Notes under the pieces: model-generated | Seen by the model: only the letters and a program-made list of their open reading frames with translations | Databases searched by the model: none | What the model was told of the DNA's origin: nothing | Translations under genes and position numbers: made by a program | Shown: one piece after another, positions 44,625 through 45,093 of the stretch | How positions within the stretch are numbered: position 1 is the stretch's first letter | Layout of the letters: every line of letters starts with the position of its first letter | DNA from: ANME-2 cluster archaeon | GTDB lineage: Archaea; Halobacteriota; Methanosarcinia; Methanosarcinales; Methanocomedenaceae | Assembly (NCBI GenBank): GCA_019429385.1 | Contig: JAHYIS010000019.1 | Coordinates: 1 to 45,093 of the forward strand | DNA: 45,093 nt | Direction: 5' to 3'

Positions 44625-45093
44625 TTAACACGTTTGGAGGGTGATGAGAGAGATAGCACAAAGTAGATTTCGAACATTGGAACATGGACGATATTCTATT
44701 AGGATACTGGATATGAACAAACTAACCGTAAAGAATAAGGTATTTGTATAGTCATCATGTCCATCAGAAAATATTTCAATTTTCTTATCTGGAAAAGGCA
44801 ATTGTATTCTATCAAAAACTTTCTCAAATAATTTTTCACATGTTTTTTTTGTTCGTTTCCCAATCTCATAAGCAACGATGAGATAAGACCCTCTCGTCAT
44901 GAAAGTGAATATCCAGGCATCACCTTCGATATCTGAATTAGGGCTTCCTGGCTCAACGTTTTTTTGTTTTTTTTTACGAATGTCCACATTTCATCAACCT
45001 CAAATTGTCCAAGTTTTACATCATGAAGAAGAATAGAATTTACTAACTCAGCATGCAAGGCAAGATCTTCAATTAGATTTCCTATTGTATCCC
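44625..45093 (-). mobile_element. IS1-like transposase, 5' part outside window, 3' part decayed
   Basis: From the right edge the frame reads LVNSILLHDVKLGQFEVDEM then WTFVKK into an A9C stretch near 44969-44978. The next frame continues KQKNVEPGSPNSDIEGDAW, GKRTKKTCEKLFEKVFDRI and FSDGHDDYTNT. This VDE(M)W…GDAW…SDGHxDYT series is the DDE domain of IS1-type transposases, which use -1 frameshifting at an A-run. After DDYTNT the usual C-terminus (YGQL…ERxNLTLR) is lost; the frame ends at 44625 in unrelated residues. So this copy is likely inactive. Confidence 0.75.

Overview
The window looks like the chromosome of a methane-cycling archaeon of the Methanosarcinales / ANME-2 / Methanoperedens type. 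Evidence from the sequence: a membrane-bound heterodisulfide reductase (hdrE-hdrD), an eight-cluster polyferredoxin of FwdF type, archaeal TATA boxes with several leaderless genes, class I lysyl-tRNA synthetase, Dph2, archaeal tRNA G10 methyltransferase, a DUF98 chorismate lyase (methanopterin route), and a very large multiheme cytochrome c with a putative export signal. I cannot fix the genus from the sequence alone.

Layout. 1-4.2 kb: minus-strand giant cytochrome c that runs off the left edge. 4.2-6.1 kb: gene-poor stretch with an acylphosphatase-like coiled-coil gene carrying a 21-bp minisatellite, flanked by ~75-bp direct repeats. 6.1-13 kb: polyferredoxin, HerA-like ATPase, DUF2283-lysS, YkgJ-like Cys-cluster protein, MNT antitoxin with a broken HepT partner, HD hydrolase. 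13-17.8 kb: accessory island with two unknown proteins, a broken AT-rich DUF4011 helicase remnant, a tandem non-coding repeat array, and a TumA/TumE-like toxin-antitoxin pair. 17.8-22.9 kb: minus-strand operon UbiD decarboxylase - aconitase X large - aconitase X small - M50 protease - radical SAM/B12 protein; the first three give the archaeal phosphomevalonate dehydratase/decarboxylase branch of the mevalonate pathway. 23.2-25.3 kb: hdrED with a clear terminator. 25.5-31 kb: threonine synthase, a redoxin fragment, a TIM-barrel protein, two paralogous small-RNA-like loci, and an Lhr helicase. 31-45 kb: tRNA-Val, desulforedoxin-like protein, HAD phosphatase, a LeuA/CimA/AksA-type synthase, membrane-tethered winged-helix protein, truA, trmG10, gerW-DUF2953, ThiS-like protein, dph2, hpt, flavodoxin, DUF2111, chorismate lyase, DUF5611, aspartate kinase, and an IS1-like transposase running off the right edge.

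The least expected signal is at 27.75-28.1 kb: two tandem non-coding units, each with a palindromic operator, a TATA box and a GGGCA-closed stem holding a C-rich loop. They look like duplicated, co-regulated small RNAs; both loops can pair with the ribosome-binding site of the giant cytochrome, although such short matches may be chance. A second theme is that many genes carry a single 5' lesion or a non-standard start (HepT, DUF4011, radical SAM, aconitase X small subunit, LeuA-type synthase, GerW); this is either real decay or recoding, or assembly error, and read mapping would decide.
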